Assembly (NCBI GenBank): GCA_964436635.1
Contig: CAYTDM010000010.1
Location: 5,392-69,391 of the forward strand
DNA from: DASRQK01 sp964436635
Lineage (GTDB): Bacteria > Bacteroidota > Bacteroidia > Sphingobacteriales > Sphingobacteriaceae
Direction: 5' to 3'
DNA: 64,000 nt
In this document: piece by piece, positions 40,157-49,526 of the stretch
Numbering within the stretch: the stretch's first letter is position 1
Layout of the letters: every line of letters starts with the position of its first letter
Program-made: the position numbers and the translations under genes
The notes under the pieces: model-generated
Database searches by the model: none
The model's input: only the letters and a program-made list of their open reading frames with translations
What the model was told of the DNA's origin: nothing

Positions 40157-40951
40157 ATGATTCAACCATTAGCATACATTCATCCTGAAGCTAAGATAGC
40201 GGATAACGTGGTCATTGAACCTTTTGTGACGATTTATAAGGACGTGGTAATCGGAGAAGGTACTTGGATAGGTTCAAATGTTACCATTATGGATGGGGCG
40301 AGAATTGGGAAAAATTGTAGAATTTTTCCAGGAGCGGTAATCTCTGCAGTGCCTCAGGATTTGAAATTTGATGGCGAAGTCACTACGGCTGAAATTGGCG
40401 ACCACACGACTATTCGTGAGTGTGTGACCATTAACCGTGGTACAAAAGATAAGTGGAAGACCGTGGTGGGTAGTCATTGTTTGATACAAGCGTATAGCCA
40501 CATTGCACACGACTGTATCGTGGGGGATTACTGTATTTTTTCAAATAACAGTACCTTAGGTGGTCACATTACCGTAGGCGATCATGTCGTGCTTGCTGGT
40601 ATGGTGGCGGTTCACCAATTTTGTCATATTGGATCTCACTCTTTTGTGGCGGGGGGATCTTTGGTACGAAAAGACGTGCCTCCTTTTGTGAAAGCTGCCA
40701 GAGAACCATTGGCATATGCCGGAGTGAATTCAGTTGGCTTAAGAAGAAGAGGATTCACCGATGCGCAAATCCATGAAATTCAAGATATTTATCGGGTTCT
40801 GTTTGTCAAAAACAATAATTTATCCAAAGCATTAGATATTGTGGAAACAGAATTTATGCCGACTGAAATTCGAGATGAAATTTTAGACTTTATTCGCAAT
40901 TCTCATCGTGGCGTCATGAAGGGTTTTGGTCAAAATAAAGCTCAAGGCTAA
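40157..40951 (+). CDS. lpxA: UDP-N-acetylglucosamine acyltransferase
   Basis: A 264-residue LpxA, the first acyltransferase of lipid A synthesis. It has a left-handed beta-helix of hexapeptide repeats (AKIADNVVIEPFVTI, GEGTWIGSNVTIMDGARIG), with the catalytic His in LIQAYSHIAHDCIVGD and HQFCHIGSHSFVAGGSLV downstream. The C-terminal helical domain starts with GLRRRGFTDAQIHEIQDIYR. It lies four bases after lpxC-fabZ and just ahead of the ABC ATPase. Confidence 0.96.
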   Translation: MIQPLAYIHPEAKIADNVVIEPFVTIYKDVVIGEGTWIGSNVTIMDGARIGKNCRIFPGAVISAVPQDLKFDGEVTTAEIGDHTTIRECVTINRGTKDKWKTVVGSHCLIQAYSHIAHDCIVGDYCIFSNNSTLGGHITVGDHVVLAGMVAVHQFCHIGSHSFVAGGSLVRKDVPPFVKAAREPLAYAGVNSVGLRRRGFTDAQIHEIQDIYRVLFVKNNNLSKALDIVETEFMPTEIRDEILDFIRNSHRGVMKGFGQNKAQG

Positions 40952-40962
40952 ATTTGAATGAA

Positions 40963-41601
40963 ATGAGTTTAGAAATCCAGTTACATCAGATTGGCAGACG
41001 CTTTAATCGTGACTGGATTTTTAAAGACATTCACTATCACTTTGAATCCGGCAAACGATACGCTATATTAGGTCGTAATGGTGCCGGAAAGTCCACGCTC
41101 CTTAAAGTAATATCCGGAATCCTAACTCCTTCATCTGGGACGGTTGAGTATGTGTTAAATGGGCAGTCTTTACCTATCGAGCAGGTCTACAAACACCTGT
41201 CCATCGCGACTCCATACATGGAGCTAATCGAAGATTTTACCTTAAATGAAATGGTGGATTTCCATTTTAATTTTAAATCTTATTTAGCGGGTTATAATAA
41301 AGAGCTGGTGTTAGATTCCATGGGACTTTCAAGTTCTTTGAATAAACCACTGCGTTTTTTTTCTTCTGGGATGAAACAGCGTGTTAAATTAACTTTGGCA
41401 TGTATGTCGGAAGGTGAAGTGCTGATGTTGGATGAACCTACTTCCAATTTTGACCAACACGCTATTCATTGGTACCACGAATTATTGGAAAAAACGGTAA
41501 AAAATCGTATCTTAATCGTTTGTTCTAATCAACCAGAAGAATACAAAACCTGTACAGAGTTTTTGCGGTTAGCGGAAATAGAATCGCCTGAAGCGAAGTA
41601 A
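40963..41601 (+). CDS. ABC-type ATPase
   Basis: A small ABC ATPase of about 212 residues. Walker A GRNGAGKSTLLKVISG, a signature reading FSSGMKQRVKLTLAC (in place of LSGGQ), Walker B VLMLDEPTSNFD, and no clear H-loop His (VCSNQPEEYKT). This resembles CcmA-like exporters. The likely start is ATG at 40963; a TTG three codons upstream is possible. It directly follows lpxA, a conserved spot in Bacteroidota, but no membrane partner is adjacent and its role is unknown. Confidence 0.8.
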   Translation: MSLEIQLHQIGRRFNRDWIFKDIHYHFESGKRYAILGRNGAGKSTLLKVISGILTPSSGTVEYVLNGQSLPIEQVYKHLSIATPYMELIEDFTLNEMVDFHFNFKSYLAGYNKELVLDSMGLSSSLNKPLRFFSSGMKQRVKLTLACMSEGEVLMLDEPTSNFDQHAIHWYHELLEKTVKNRILIVCSNQPEEYKTCTEFLRLAEIESPEAK

Positions 41602-41623
41602 CAGATAATTTTAGCGAGTGAAT

Positions 41624-41653
41624 TTTGGCAGTCGCTTGATTTTTCTATTTTTG
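41624..41653 (+). promoter_or_regulatory. efp promoter
   Basis: TTTG at 41624-41627, then 18 bases, then TATTTTTG at 41646-41653. This is a full match to the Bacteroidota promoter pattern, 38 bases before the efp ATG. Confidence 0.65.
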
Positions 41654-41691
41654 TAATCAATTATACTAATAATATTTATACTGAATTTAAA

Positions 41692-42252
41692 ATGGCAAAG
41701 GCATCAGAAGTAAAAAGCGGCAATATTTTAAGATTCAACGGGGAATTAGTGTCGGTCGATGAATATATCCACCGCACGCCTGGAAACTTAAGAGCATTTT
41801 ATCAAGCTAAAATGCGAAACGTCAGAACAGGAAAACTGGTTGAATATCGCTTTCGTACAGACGAAGAAGTGGAAATTGCACGGGTAGAAACGAATGATTA
41901 TCAATACTTATACGATGATGGAGATTTCTTTGTCGTGATGGATAACGATACCTATGAGCAATTTAATATTCCAAAGCAACTTTTTGGAGATTCGGCACGG
42001 TTCTTGTCCGAAGGTATGCAGGTTATTATCGCGATGGAAAGTGAAGAGCCTATCATGGCCCAAGCACCCACCACTGTAGAATTAGAAATTATTTATACTG
42101 AACCTGCAGTAAAAGGCGATACTTCTACCAACGCATTGAAGAATGCAACGGTGTCTACAGGAGTTGAAATCCGCGTACCGTTGTTCATTAATCAAGGCGA
42201 CAAAGTTAAAGTAGATACACGCAGCGGTGAATATATCGAACGCGTTAAATAA
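41692..42252 (+). CDS. efp: Elongation factor P
   Basis: A 186-residue EF-P that helps ribosomes through proline stretches. KASEVKSGNILRFNGELVSV opens the KOW-like domain I, DYQYLYDDGDFFVVMDNDTYEQ belongs to domain II, and ATVSTGVEIRVPLFINQGDKVKVDTRSGEY is the domain III signature. The loop tip that carries a modified Lys (Escherichia coli Lys34) or Arg (Pseudomonas Arg32) reads PGNLRAF, with Asn32 at that position. No EpmA, YmfI or EarP-type modification gene lies nearby. It has its own promoter and terminator. Confidence 0.95.
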   Translation: MAKASEVKSGNILRFNGELVSVDEYIHRTPGNLRAFYQAKMRNVRTGKLVEYRFRTDEEVEIARVETNDYQYLYDDGDFFVVMDNDTYEQFNIPKQLFGDSARFLSEGMQVIIAMESEEPIMAQAPTTVELEIIYTEPAVKGDTSTNALKNATVSTGVEIRVPLFINQGDKVKVDTRSGEYIERVK

Positions 42253-42280
42253 TATTAAGATTTAGGTTTAGGTTGATTAT

Positions 42281-42319
42281 TCGGTCTTGGGGCTCTCCGC
42301 CCTAAGGCCGATTTTTTTT
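42281..42319 (+). terminator. efp terminator
   Basis: TCGGTCTTGGGGC (42281-42293) pairs with GCCCTAAGGCCGA (42299-42311), with two G-T pairs and a 5-base loop, followed by eight T (42312-42319). The T-run ends on the stop codon of the convergent hydrolase gene. Confidence 0.88.
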
Positions 42320-43478
42320 ATCGAATCCGTTCCTCGTAAATTAAGTTTGCGACATCTTTTAATAATTTCACGTAGCTTTGGTCATAAACTTCGACGCAAC
42401 CATTCGTGATGAGCACGATTCCAAACTTCTTTTCTGGATGGAAAAATAGATTGCTGTATAAGCCATAAGCGGATCCGGTATGCCCGACCAGCTCTTCGCC
42501 TTCAATGTAATTTTTCACTTTGCTTAAAGCTAAGCCATATTGGCTGCTTACTAAAACTGGAGTTTGCATTTCCCTCGCACTGTTTGCAGAAATAATTCTT
42601 TTTCCGTTTGCGGTGCCAAAGTTCATGTGCATGATCATGTATTTTGCCAAATCCGGAGCCGATATTTTCATTCCGCCCGTAGGGGAAAAAATAGGCGCAG
42701 AATATCCATTTTTATACGTTTTTAATTCTTCTCTACGCGGATGATAAGCGTCTACCGATTCTGTAAACACATCTTTTTCCTTATTATATGCATATAAAGC
42801 AGCAAAAAGTTCGCTATTTAAGGAATCAATGCAGTATCCTCCATATAGTCCCAGCGGATTTAAAATATGGTTCACTATGTATTGATCAAAACGCTCTTCT
42901 GAGTACCTTTCAATGACCGCTCCAGCTAAATTAAAGTTTAGGTTGCAGTATTGATATTGTGTGCCTGGTTTATAGTCGTTATACGATTTTTGCCATTCAG
43001 GATTTTTTCCTGGATCAATGACGTCCAATTTGAAGTATCCTTGGGAATCGTTTATGCTTGAAGTATGAGAAAGTACCATTCTTAGGGTAATAACCTCTTC
43101 TGGGAAATGCGGATTTCTAACTGTAAACCCTACTAAATCGCTAAAATCTGAATCCAAGGTAAAATGTCCTTTTTCGATTAATTGCATAATGCCCGTTGAG
43201 GTAAAGGATTTGGAAATGGAAGCAATCCTAAACACATGGTCTATTTCCAACGGTTTTTGCTTTTCAATATGTTGGTAACCAAAGGAATTCACGTAATCAA
43301 GCTCGCCATTTTTCACCACAGCTACCGCCAAGCCCACTGCTTTATTTTCTTGCATAATGGCCAGTATTTTATTCTCTATAGTTTCGCCTGAGCCTGGTTG
43401 TGCGAATACGGATTGCATGCAAAGGCAACCAAAAACAAAGATTTTTAAGAGTATACGGGATTTTTTAAGCGCGTTCAT
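42318..43478 (-). CDS. Serine hydrolase of the beta-lactamase class C / AmpH family
   Basis: A 386-residue exported protein (signal ILLKIFVFGCLCMQSVFA). FRIASISKSFTSTGIMQLIEKG holds the SxxK nucleophile, YQYCNLNFNLAGAVIE the YxN motif, and GHTGSAYGLYSN the HxG-type motif near the C-terminus. The family includes beta-lactamases, D-aminopeptidases and esterases; activity cannot be told from sequence. It is convergent with efp and lies 69 bases downstream of the BamA-like gene on the same strand, with no terminator seen between. Confidence 0.85.
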   Translation of the reverse strand: MNALKKSRILLKIFVFGCLCMQSVFAQPGSGETIENKILAIMQENKAVGLAVAVVKNGELDYVNSFGYQHIEKQKPLEIDHVFRIASISKSFTSTGIMQLIEKGHFTLDSDFSDLVGFTVRNPHFPEEVITLRMVLSHTSSINDSQGYFKLDVIDPGKNPEWQKSYNDYKPGTQYQYCNLNFNLAGAVIERYSEERFDQYIVNHILNPLGLYGGYCIDSLNSELFAALYAYNKEKDVFTESVDAYHPRREELKTYKNGYSAPIFSPTGGMKISAPDLAKYMIMHMNFGTANGKRIISANSAREMQTPVLVSSQYGLALSKVKNYIEGEELVGHTGSAYGLYSNLFFHPEKKFGIVLITNGCVEVYDQSYVKLLKDVANLIYEERIR

Positions 43479-43547
43479 AATTTGTTTATTAAGGGATTAA
43501 TTGCGTTTATAAAGGGTTAATTGGCCTCCTAAATTATAAATAATTTA

Positions 43548-45905
43548 TTAAAAAGGCAGTCCGATTCCAAAGTTATATTGCACAAAGCGGTATCGATCGG
43601 GTGCATTGGTTTGTGCGTACGTTTCTTTAAATGCTTTTGCGCCAGCAAACCATTTATTAATTACCCACTGAGTAGATCCTGAGAATTGTGGGTCTTTAAT
43701 TTTTGCCCCCACATCGAAACGAATTATAAAATAGTCTAAATCAAATCGTAGTCCCGTTCCAGCCCCAATTCCCAGCTGACCTAAAAATTTGTTGCCATCG
43801 AATTTTCCACCGGGTGTAAGTTGTTGCTCGCGCAACTGCCAAATATTTCCAATATCCGTGAAAGCTACGCCATTTACCTTTGCGCCCCAAAAATTATTCA
43901 TGATTCGAAAACGGTACTCAAGATTCGATTCAAATTTTATCTCTCCTAATTGATCCAAATTTCTCAGGTTCATTCTAAGGGATGGATCTAAATCTTTCCG
44001 GTTGTAATTTCCTGGACCCAATGTTCTCGCTTGCCAGGCGCGCATGCCGTTCATTCCTCCTCCGAAAAAGCTTTTTTCAAAGATTAATAGGCTGGAATTA
44101 TTCCCATACGGAATGGCAATCCCCGGATTTATTCTGAAAACAAGCTGTCTATCTCCGCCTAAATGCTTATAAAAGCGAATATCGGTTTCGAGTTTTGCAT
44201 ATTGAAGAAAGGGTACGCCAAACACTTGTTTTTCACCTTCTTCATTTTGACTAAAGTCAAAAATCGTGCTGCTTAAATCAAGTAGATTGCCACTTAAATC
44301 CACGGAACTTTTTAAGTAGACAAACGATTCTTTTCTTAGTAATTTGGGTGCATTTAAGGTGAATACATATTGTGAACCAAGGCCAAAATAGGCTCGATTA
44401 TTACTCCTTACATAAAGCAAATAGCCTTTATCGATTAATTCTTCAGCAAAATCACCGTCTAAGCGACCATGGCGATATTCCAAAACCAATGGTGAAAGTT
44501 GATGCAGTTTATTAGCGCTGGAATTCCAGTTATAAGTCACTGTATTTACCGCATATCGATTTGAATAGGTAGCCACTTGATCGAAGATTTGTAGGGATGA
44601 AGTAAAGGTGGTCTTAGGGATTCCTACGTTATTAGGGGCTTTCAAACCGAAGGGTACGAGCAATCTGGGAACGGAAATGTTGACCCCAATCTGAAAATCA
44701 TTGTTAAAAACTCGATCAAATAAAGGTCCGTGTAACCTTGAATCAAATAAAAGTCCGTATCCTAATTTTATATCCAATTGCTCAGAGCCGCCAAATAGGT
44801 TGCGGTGAGAAAAGGTATTGGCTAAATTAAATCCGCTCATTCCTCCACTGAAGGTGTATTCCCCTTCGATTTGATTCGACATAAAAGCCCTTGGAACTAA
44901 TTCATAAGCCAGTGTCAGGCGGTGGGTGTCCAGTTTTACATATTGGCTATTTACAGTTCTAAAGCTGTTTAATTCAAATAATCGATCAAAGGTTAGGTTT
45001 TCGTTGTCGAGGTTATAGATTTCCCCTGGGCGTTGAAAAAAATATCGTTCTAATGCTTTTGCACGAAACTTTTTCGTGTAGTCATAAAATGTTAACCCGT
45101 CGCTAGTTTGGGTAATTTTTGGTTCCTCAAAGTTTCTTTCTTCTTCTTGGTAGCGGATGTTTACTTCCGTGTTAGCTACGGTGTATTTTGTATAAGCGGA
45201 TTGGCCCGGCACGTTATCTATGTGTAGACGCAACTTCGCTTGTTTGTTTTCCCGCGAAGTGTCTAATTCTATGTACATGTTTTGACGCGTATAATCGATG
45301 TAGCCGTTTCTCTTCATTAATAAATAAATCGATTCTCGTTCGGCTGCAATGGAATCTACGTCTAATCTGGATCCTGGGAATATACTCGAGAAAGTGTGTT
45401 TGTTTTGTAAATACAAGACAGCAATGGTGGGATCTTTTATCTCTAATAACACGCTTTCAATCGTATATGGGCTTCCTGGATTTGCATTAAAGCTTAAGTG
45501 CGCACGTTTACCCTGATAAAAAATGCTGTCATTTACTTGCGCATCCAGGTAACCTTTATTAAATAAAAATCGATTGATTTGCAGTTCGGACAGGTCCACC
45601 AGCGCGGTGTCTAAAATATGGGGTGCCTCTCCAACACGGCGAATATTCTGCGTTTTATATTGTCCGTTTCGAGTGTTTACTAAGTGATATAAAAATAAAT
45701 TAATGCGGGAATTTGGGCGTAGGTTTTGAGGAATATAAGCCTGGGCCTCTTCTTCCAAATGGGTTTCTAAGCCATTAATTTCAGTTTTAGTAACCAAGGC
45801 TTGGCCCTCTTCGAGAAACCGAGTCGATCGACAACCGGCTGAAAATAACAACAAAAACCCTATACTTGCATAGAGAAAAACTTTCTTGTAATTACATTCA
45901 ATCAT
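43548..45905 (-). CDS. BamA/TamA-like outer-membrane assembly protein (lipoprotein type)
   Basis: About 785 residues. A lipoprotein signal (ASIGFLLLFSAGC) is followed by POTRA-like repeats (YTIESVLLEIKDP, INRFLFNKGYLDAQVND) and a C-terminal surface-antigen barrel from about residue 390 to the end (GGSEQLDIKLGYGL, FFGGGMNGMRAWQARTLGPG as the lid-loop RGW-like motif, RYRFVQYNFGIGLPF with terminal Phe). A lipid-anchored N-terminus is typical of Bacteroidota TamA/BamA-like members. It should insert barrel proteins or export a specific partner. The start is probably ATG at 45905; the frame reaches 45920, which would overlap the divergent gene. Confidence 0.85.
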   Translation of the reverse strand: MIECNYKKVFLYASIGFLLLFSAGCRSTRFLEEGQALVTKTEINGLETHLEEEAQAYIPQNLRPNSRINLFLYHLVNTRNGQYKTQNIRRVGEAPHILDTALVDLSELQINRFLFNKGYLDAQVNDSIFYQGKRAHLSFNANPGSPYTIESVLLEIKDPTIAVLYLQNKHTFSSIFPGSRLDVDSIAAERESIYLLMKRNGYIDYTRQNMYIELDTSRENKQAKLRLHIDNVPGQSAYTKYTVANTEVNIRYQEEERNFEEPKITQTSDGLTFYDYTKKFRAKALERYFFQRPGEIYNLDNENLTFDRLFELNSFRTVNSQYVKLDTHRLTLAYELVPRAFMSNQIEGEYTFSGGMSGFNLANTFSHRNLFGGSEQLDIKLGYGLLFDSRLHGPLFDRVFNNDFQIGVNISVPRLLVPFGLKAPNNVGIPKTTFTSSLQIFDQVATYSNRYAVNTVTYNWNSSANKLHQLSPLVLEYRHGRLDGDFAEELIDKGYLLYVRSNNRAYFGLGSQYVFTLNAPKLLRKESFVYLKSSVDLSGNLLDLSSTIFDFSQNEEGEKQVFGVPFLQYAKLETDIRFYKHLGGDRQLVFRINPGIAIPYGNNSSLLIFEKSFFGGGMNGMRAWQARTLGPGNYNRKDLDPSLRMNLRNLDQLGEIKFESNLEYRFRIMNNFWGAKVNGVAFTDIGNIWQLREQQLTPGGKFDGNKFLGQLGIGAGTGLRFDLDYFIIRFDVGAKIKDPQFSGSTQWVINKWFAGAKAFKETYAQTNAPDRYRFVQYNFGIGLPF

Positions 45906-45910
45906 CAAGT

Positions 45911-46666
45911 ATGTTGTCAAAATCCCAGATTCGATTTATAACTGCCTTAAAACAAAAAAAGTATCGCAAAGAGCACGGGGCTTTTATCGTTGAAGGAGCA
46001 AAGTCTGTGCGAGAGTTCATTGCGTCCGATTATCAAGTTCATTCTATATACTGTACCCCTGATACCCTTGCAAAAATGGGTAAAATCCCTCAAAATATAC
46101 AATTATTTGAGATAAGCTCGGATGATCTGTTGAAAATATCTAATTTAACCACTCCTCAAGGGGTATTGGCGGTGGTCGCCATTCCGAATCAACCAGCTGA
46201 GGATTCTGCATCCACAGGCTTTACGATAGTATTGGATGACGTACAAGATCCAGGAAATTTAGGCACCATCATTCGTACTGCGGACTGGTTTGGAATCAAA
46301 AAAATCGTTTGTTCTATAGGCTCAGTGGATGCATACAACCCGAAAACGGTGCAAGCAACCATGGGTTCATTGTCAAGGATGCAGATTGAATACCATGATT
46401 TGTCTTCATGGTTCGCTCACTCAAATTTGCCTGTGTATGGAGCCTTGTTGGATGGCACCTCGATATATGAGGTTGACTTTAAAGATCAAGGTTTTATTTT
46501 GCTTGGCAACGAAGGCAGTGGGATATCTCAAGAATTACAAACCTTTATTACAGAATCTGTCACCATACCTCGAGGAGGGAATGCCGAATCCCTGAATGTG
46601 GCCATTTCAGCCGCTATTTTTTGTTCGGAGTTATTTCGGCAGGCAAGTTCAAAATCTAAATTGTAA
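45911..46666 (+). CDS. SpoU/TrmH-family RNA 2'-O-methyltransferase
   Basis: About 251 residues. An N-terminal substrate-binding domain (FIVEGAKSVREFIAS, HSIYCTPDTL) precedes a SPOUT knot: VLDDVQDPGNLGTIIRTADWFG (motif 1 with the catalytic Arg), FILLGNEGSGIS (motif 2) and IPRGGNAESLNVAISAAIFCSEL (motif 3). It modifies ribose 2'-O in rRNA or tRNA; the target is not defined. ATG at 45911 (MLSKSQIRFI) is the natural start. Only five bases separate it from the start codon of the divergent BamA-like gene. Confidence 0.9.
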   Translation: MLSKSQIRFITALKQKKYRKEHGAFIVEGAKSVREFIASDYQVHSIYCTPDTLAKMGKIPQNIQLFEISSDDLLKISNLTTPQGVLAVVAIPNQPAEDSASTGFTIVLDDVQDPGNLGTIIRTADWFGIKKIVCSIGSVDAYNPKTVQATMGSLSRMQIEYHDLSSWFAHSNLPVYGALLDGTSIYEVDFKDQGFILLGNEGSGISQELQTFITESVTIPRGGNAESLNVAISAAIFCSELFRQASSKSKL

Positions 46667-46683
46667 TTCATTGGAAAATTCAA

Positions 46684-46691
46684 TACTTTTG
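46684..46691 (+). promoter_or_regulatory. -7 box of purK
   Basis: TACTTTTG matches TAnnTTTG and lies 15 bases before the purK ATG. A TTG sits 20 bases upstream (46661-46663). A short leader is expected. Confidence 0.5.
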
Positions 46692-46706
46692 AAGCATTAA
46701 GCAGCT

Positions 46707-47849
46707 ATGGCAATAGAATTTTACGGCGATTTTAAGCTAGGAATATTAGGAGGCGGTCAACTCGGTCGCATGTTGATTCAAGACGCGATCAATTATAATG
46801 TTGATATCAGTATCTTAGACCCGGACCCCAACGCACCTTGTAAACATTTATGTTCTCATTTCAAAGTGGGCGCATTAAATGATTTTGACACGGTCTATGA
46901 ATTCGGGAAGGATCTCGATATGTTGACCATCGAAATTGAGAAGGTGAATGTAGACGCGTTAGAAAAATTAGAAGAAGAGGGCGTAAAGGTGTACCCACCA
47001 TCCCGCATTATTCGACTCATTCAAGATAAAGGTTTGCAAAAGCAATTCTTCAAGCAAAACGATATTCCTACCGCACCTTTTCAGATGATTTCACATCCTT
47101 CAGAATTGTCGGAAGTGGGTTGGAACTTGCCCTATATTCAAAAGTTACGTAAGGATGGGTACGATGGCCGGGGGGTTAAAAAGATCGTGGATGAAGCCGA
47201 TATTCAGTCCGCTTTTGAAGCGCCCAGCTTAATCGAAGAATGGATAGATTTTGAAAAAGAAATCGCTGTCATCGTTTCTCGGAATGAACAAGGTGAATTA
47301 TCTACCTTCCCCTGTGTGGAAATGGACTTTAATCCACAAGTTAATTTAGTCGAATTTTTGATTTCACCTTCTATATTGCCATTAGAAATCCAACAACAAG
47401 CCGAGCACATCGCAAGAAAAATTGCGACCGACCTTCAAATGGTTGGGATTTTGGCGGTGGAGATGTTTTTAACAAAAGAAGGCACTTTGCTCGTCAACGA
47501 ATTGGCACCAAGACCACATAATAGCGGGCATCATACCATTGAAGGGAACTACACCTCCCAATTTGCGCAGCATTTAAGATCCATTTTTAATTTATCACCG
47601 GGAGATACCGGTGCGAGAAGCACTGCAGTCATGATTAATCTGCTCGGTGAAGAAGGACACGATGGATTAGCGACTTATAAAGGCATAGAAGAGATTATGA
47701 AAATGCCTGGCGTATATGTGCATTTGTATGGAAAAAAATTCACGAAACCTTTCCGAAAAATGGGCCACATTACTATCATCAATGATGACCGTGAAGAAGC
47801 CATTGAAATCGCACGAACTGTTCAGCAAACCATTAAATCCATCACCTAA
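46707..47849 (+). CDS. purK: N5-carboxyaminoimidazole ribonucleotide synthase
   Basis: A 380-residue ATP-grasp enzyme of purine synthesis that carboxylates AIR to N5-CAIR. LGILGGGQLGRMLIQDAINYNV opens the domain; KLRKDGYDGRGVKKI is the glycine-rich ATP loop; EEWIDFEKEIAVIVSRN and VNELAPRPHNSGHHTIEG complete the active site. purE follows after 10 bases, forming the usual purKE pair. Confidence 0.95.
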   Translation: MAIEFYGDFKLGILGGGQLGRMLIQDAINYNVDISILDPDPNAPCKHLCSHFKVGALNDFDTVYEFGKDLDMLTIEIEKVNVDALEKLEEEGVKVYPPSRIIRLIQDKGLQKQFFKQNDIPTAPFQMISHPSELSEVGWNLPYIQKLRKDGYDGRGVKKIVDEADIQSAFEAPSLIEEWIDFEKEIAVIVSRNEQGELSTFPCVEMDFNPQVNLVEFLISPSILPLEIQQQAEHIARKIATDLQMVGILAVEMFLTKEGTLLVNELAPRPHNSGHHTIEGNYTSQFAQHLRSIFNLSPGDTGARSTAVMINLLGEEGHDGLATYKGIEEIMKMPGVYVHLYGKKFTKPFRKMGHITIINDDREEAIEIARTVQQTIKSIT

Positions 47850-47859
47850 TTTTTAAATA

Positions 47860-48369
47860 ATGGAAAACTCAATGAATCCGAAGGTAGGTATTATAATGGG
47901 AAGTCAATCGGACTTGCCTGTTATGCAAGATGCGGCGACTATTCTTAAAGAATTTGGTGTGGCTATAGAAGTTACCGTTGTGTCCGCACACCGAACTCCT
48001 GAAAGAATGTTTGAATACGCAAAATCTGCTGCTGATCGAGGAATTCAAGTGATTATTGCGGGAGCGGGTGGCGCGGCGCATTTACCAGGGATGGTGGCTT
48101 CCATCACGACCTTGCCGGTAATCGGTGTTCCTGTAAAATCCAGTAACTCCATCGATGGTTGGGATTCGGTTTTATCTATTTTGCAAATGCCTAATGGAAT
48201 TCCAGTGGCGACTGTGGCGTTAAATGCTGCAAAGAATGCAGGTATTTTGGCTGCGCAAATTTTGGCCACTGCTTCCCCAAGTTTGAGGGAAAAATTGGCT
48301 GCATATAAAGAAGAATTGGCAGCGAAAGTTTTGCAAAGTGCCGAGGAGCTGGAGAAGCGTTCAAAATAG
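47860..48369 (+). CDS. purE: N5-carboxyaminoimidazole ribonucleotide mutase
   Basis: A 169-residue class I PurE, converting N5-CAIR to CAIR. VGIIMGSQSDLPVMQDA, VVSAHRTPERMFEYA with the catalytic His, IIAGAGGAAHLPGMVAS and GVPVKSSNSIDGWDSVLSI are all typical. The start is ATG at 47860; MNPKVG at 47872 is possible. Second gene of the purKE pair. Confidence 0.96.
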   Translation: MENSMNPKVGIIMGSQSDLPVMQDAATILKEFGVAIEVTVVSAHRTPERMFEYAKSAADRGIQVIIAGAGGAAHLPGMVASITTLPVIGVPVKSSNSIDGWDSVLSILQMPNGIPVATVALNAAKNAGILAAQILATASPSLREKLAAYKEELAAKVLQSAEELEKRSK

Positions 48370-48420
48370 GAAATCGCCGGGCTCTGCGGTTTGCGAAGCC
48401 TTTCCAATGAAAATAAGCAC

Positions 48421-49404
48421 ATGATAATTACTCAGTTTAGAAAATATACACCGCTTAATATCCTTATTCTGGTGGTGCTGGGACTCGTTTTATGTGTGCA
48501 CGCGGTGTTAAATTATCCTGCGAACCTTAGCCGCCCCTTAGTGGAGCCTGGATTATTGCTGCCTTTTGGGCAGAATTATCAATTAGCTCTTTCTCCGACG
48601 GTCAATGTATTAGGCACCTTGTTCATTACGATTTTGCAGGGTTTATACTTGAACCGAGTTTTAAATAATTATAATTTTTTTGGTAAGCCAAGTTTTCTGG
48701 TCGCCCTGCTATATTTAACGATCGCGAGCTTAAGTGATTCTTTTCTGGTGCTATCGCCGGTGCTATTATGCAATTTTATTTTTATCTGGATGCTGGATAA
48801 ACTGATGGGGATTTATCATCGTGATGAGGTGAAATCGACCCTGTTTGATTTAGGTATTTTAGTGGCGATAGGGAGTTTGATCTACTTTCCATTTGTAATC
48901 ATGCTGCTGGCGCTGTGGGCAGGATTAAGGATATTCAGGCCTTTTAATTGGAGAGAATGGACTGCAGCTTTGCTTGGGTGTCTATCCGTTTTCTTTTTGT
49001 TATGGGTGTTGTATTTTTGGAACGGCATGGAGGGGCAGTACACCACATTTTGGATGCCTTACTTATCTCCTACCTTCACCATCTTTCAAATGGAATTGCA
49101 GGAATATATTCTGTGGGCTACTGTGTTTTTTATTCTAATATTGAGTTTGAACGTGTTGCGGGAAAACATTTTTAAACGCATCGTATTCATTAGAAAAATC
49201 GTACAACTTTTATTTATCATGTTGCTGTTTGCTTTTTTAGCAATCTTTTTTGAACAAGGTAAAGAACACACGCATTTTTTGTTAATGGTTCCGCCTTTAT
49301 CCATCTACGCAGCTTATTATTTCCATTTTGCCAAAACGAAGTGGTTTTATGAGTCCGTATATCTGATTTTGTTTGCGTTAATCGTGATTTTCCAAATATT
49401 GTAA
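48421..49404 (+). CDS. DUF6427 family membrane protein
   Basis: About 327 residues with roughly nine membrane helices (LNILILVVLGLVLCVHAV, GTLFITILQGLYLNRV, FVIMLLALWAGLRIF and others). IITQFRKYTPLNI at the start and RPFNWREWTAALLG in the middle are hallmarks of the Bacteroidota DUF6427 family. Function unknown. ATG at 48421 fits the family start better than the upstream frame to 48391. It lies 51 bases after purE and ahead of an outer-membrane protein and lptC. Confidence 0.7.
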   Translation: MIITQFRKYTPLNILILVVLGLVLCVHAVLNYPANLSRPLVEPGLLLPFGQNYQLALSPTVNVLGTLFITILQGLYLNRVLNNYNFFGKPSFLVALLYLTIASLSDSFLVLSPVLLCNFIFIWMLDKLMGIYHRDEVKSTLFDLGILVAIGSLIYFPFVIMLLALWAGLRIFRPFNWREWTAALLGCLSVFFLLWVLYFWNGMEGQYTTFWMPYLSPTFTIFQMELQEYILWATVFFILILSLNVLRENIFKRIVFIRKIVQLLFIMLLFAFLAIFFEQGKEHTHFLLMVPPLSIYAAYYFHFAKTKWFYESVYLILFALIVIFQIL

Positions 49405-49470
49405 GTGTTTGTGAAGCAGTCTTTTAACCTTTTTTAACAAAAACTAATCCCTTAAAGCCTAAAAAATAGA

Positions 49471-49478
49471 TAGCTTTG
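49471..49478 (+). promoter_or_regulatory. -7 box of the barrel-lptC operon
   Basis: TAGCTTTG matches TAnnTTTG and lies 48 bases before the ATG at 49527. It supports that later start over the open frame that begins upstream. Confidence 0.5.
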
Positions 49479-49526
49479 CATGCGGCTTGCTGTATATTAG
49501 TAAGCTTCAAAACGATAGAGAGATCC

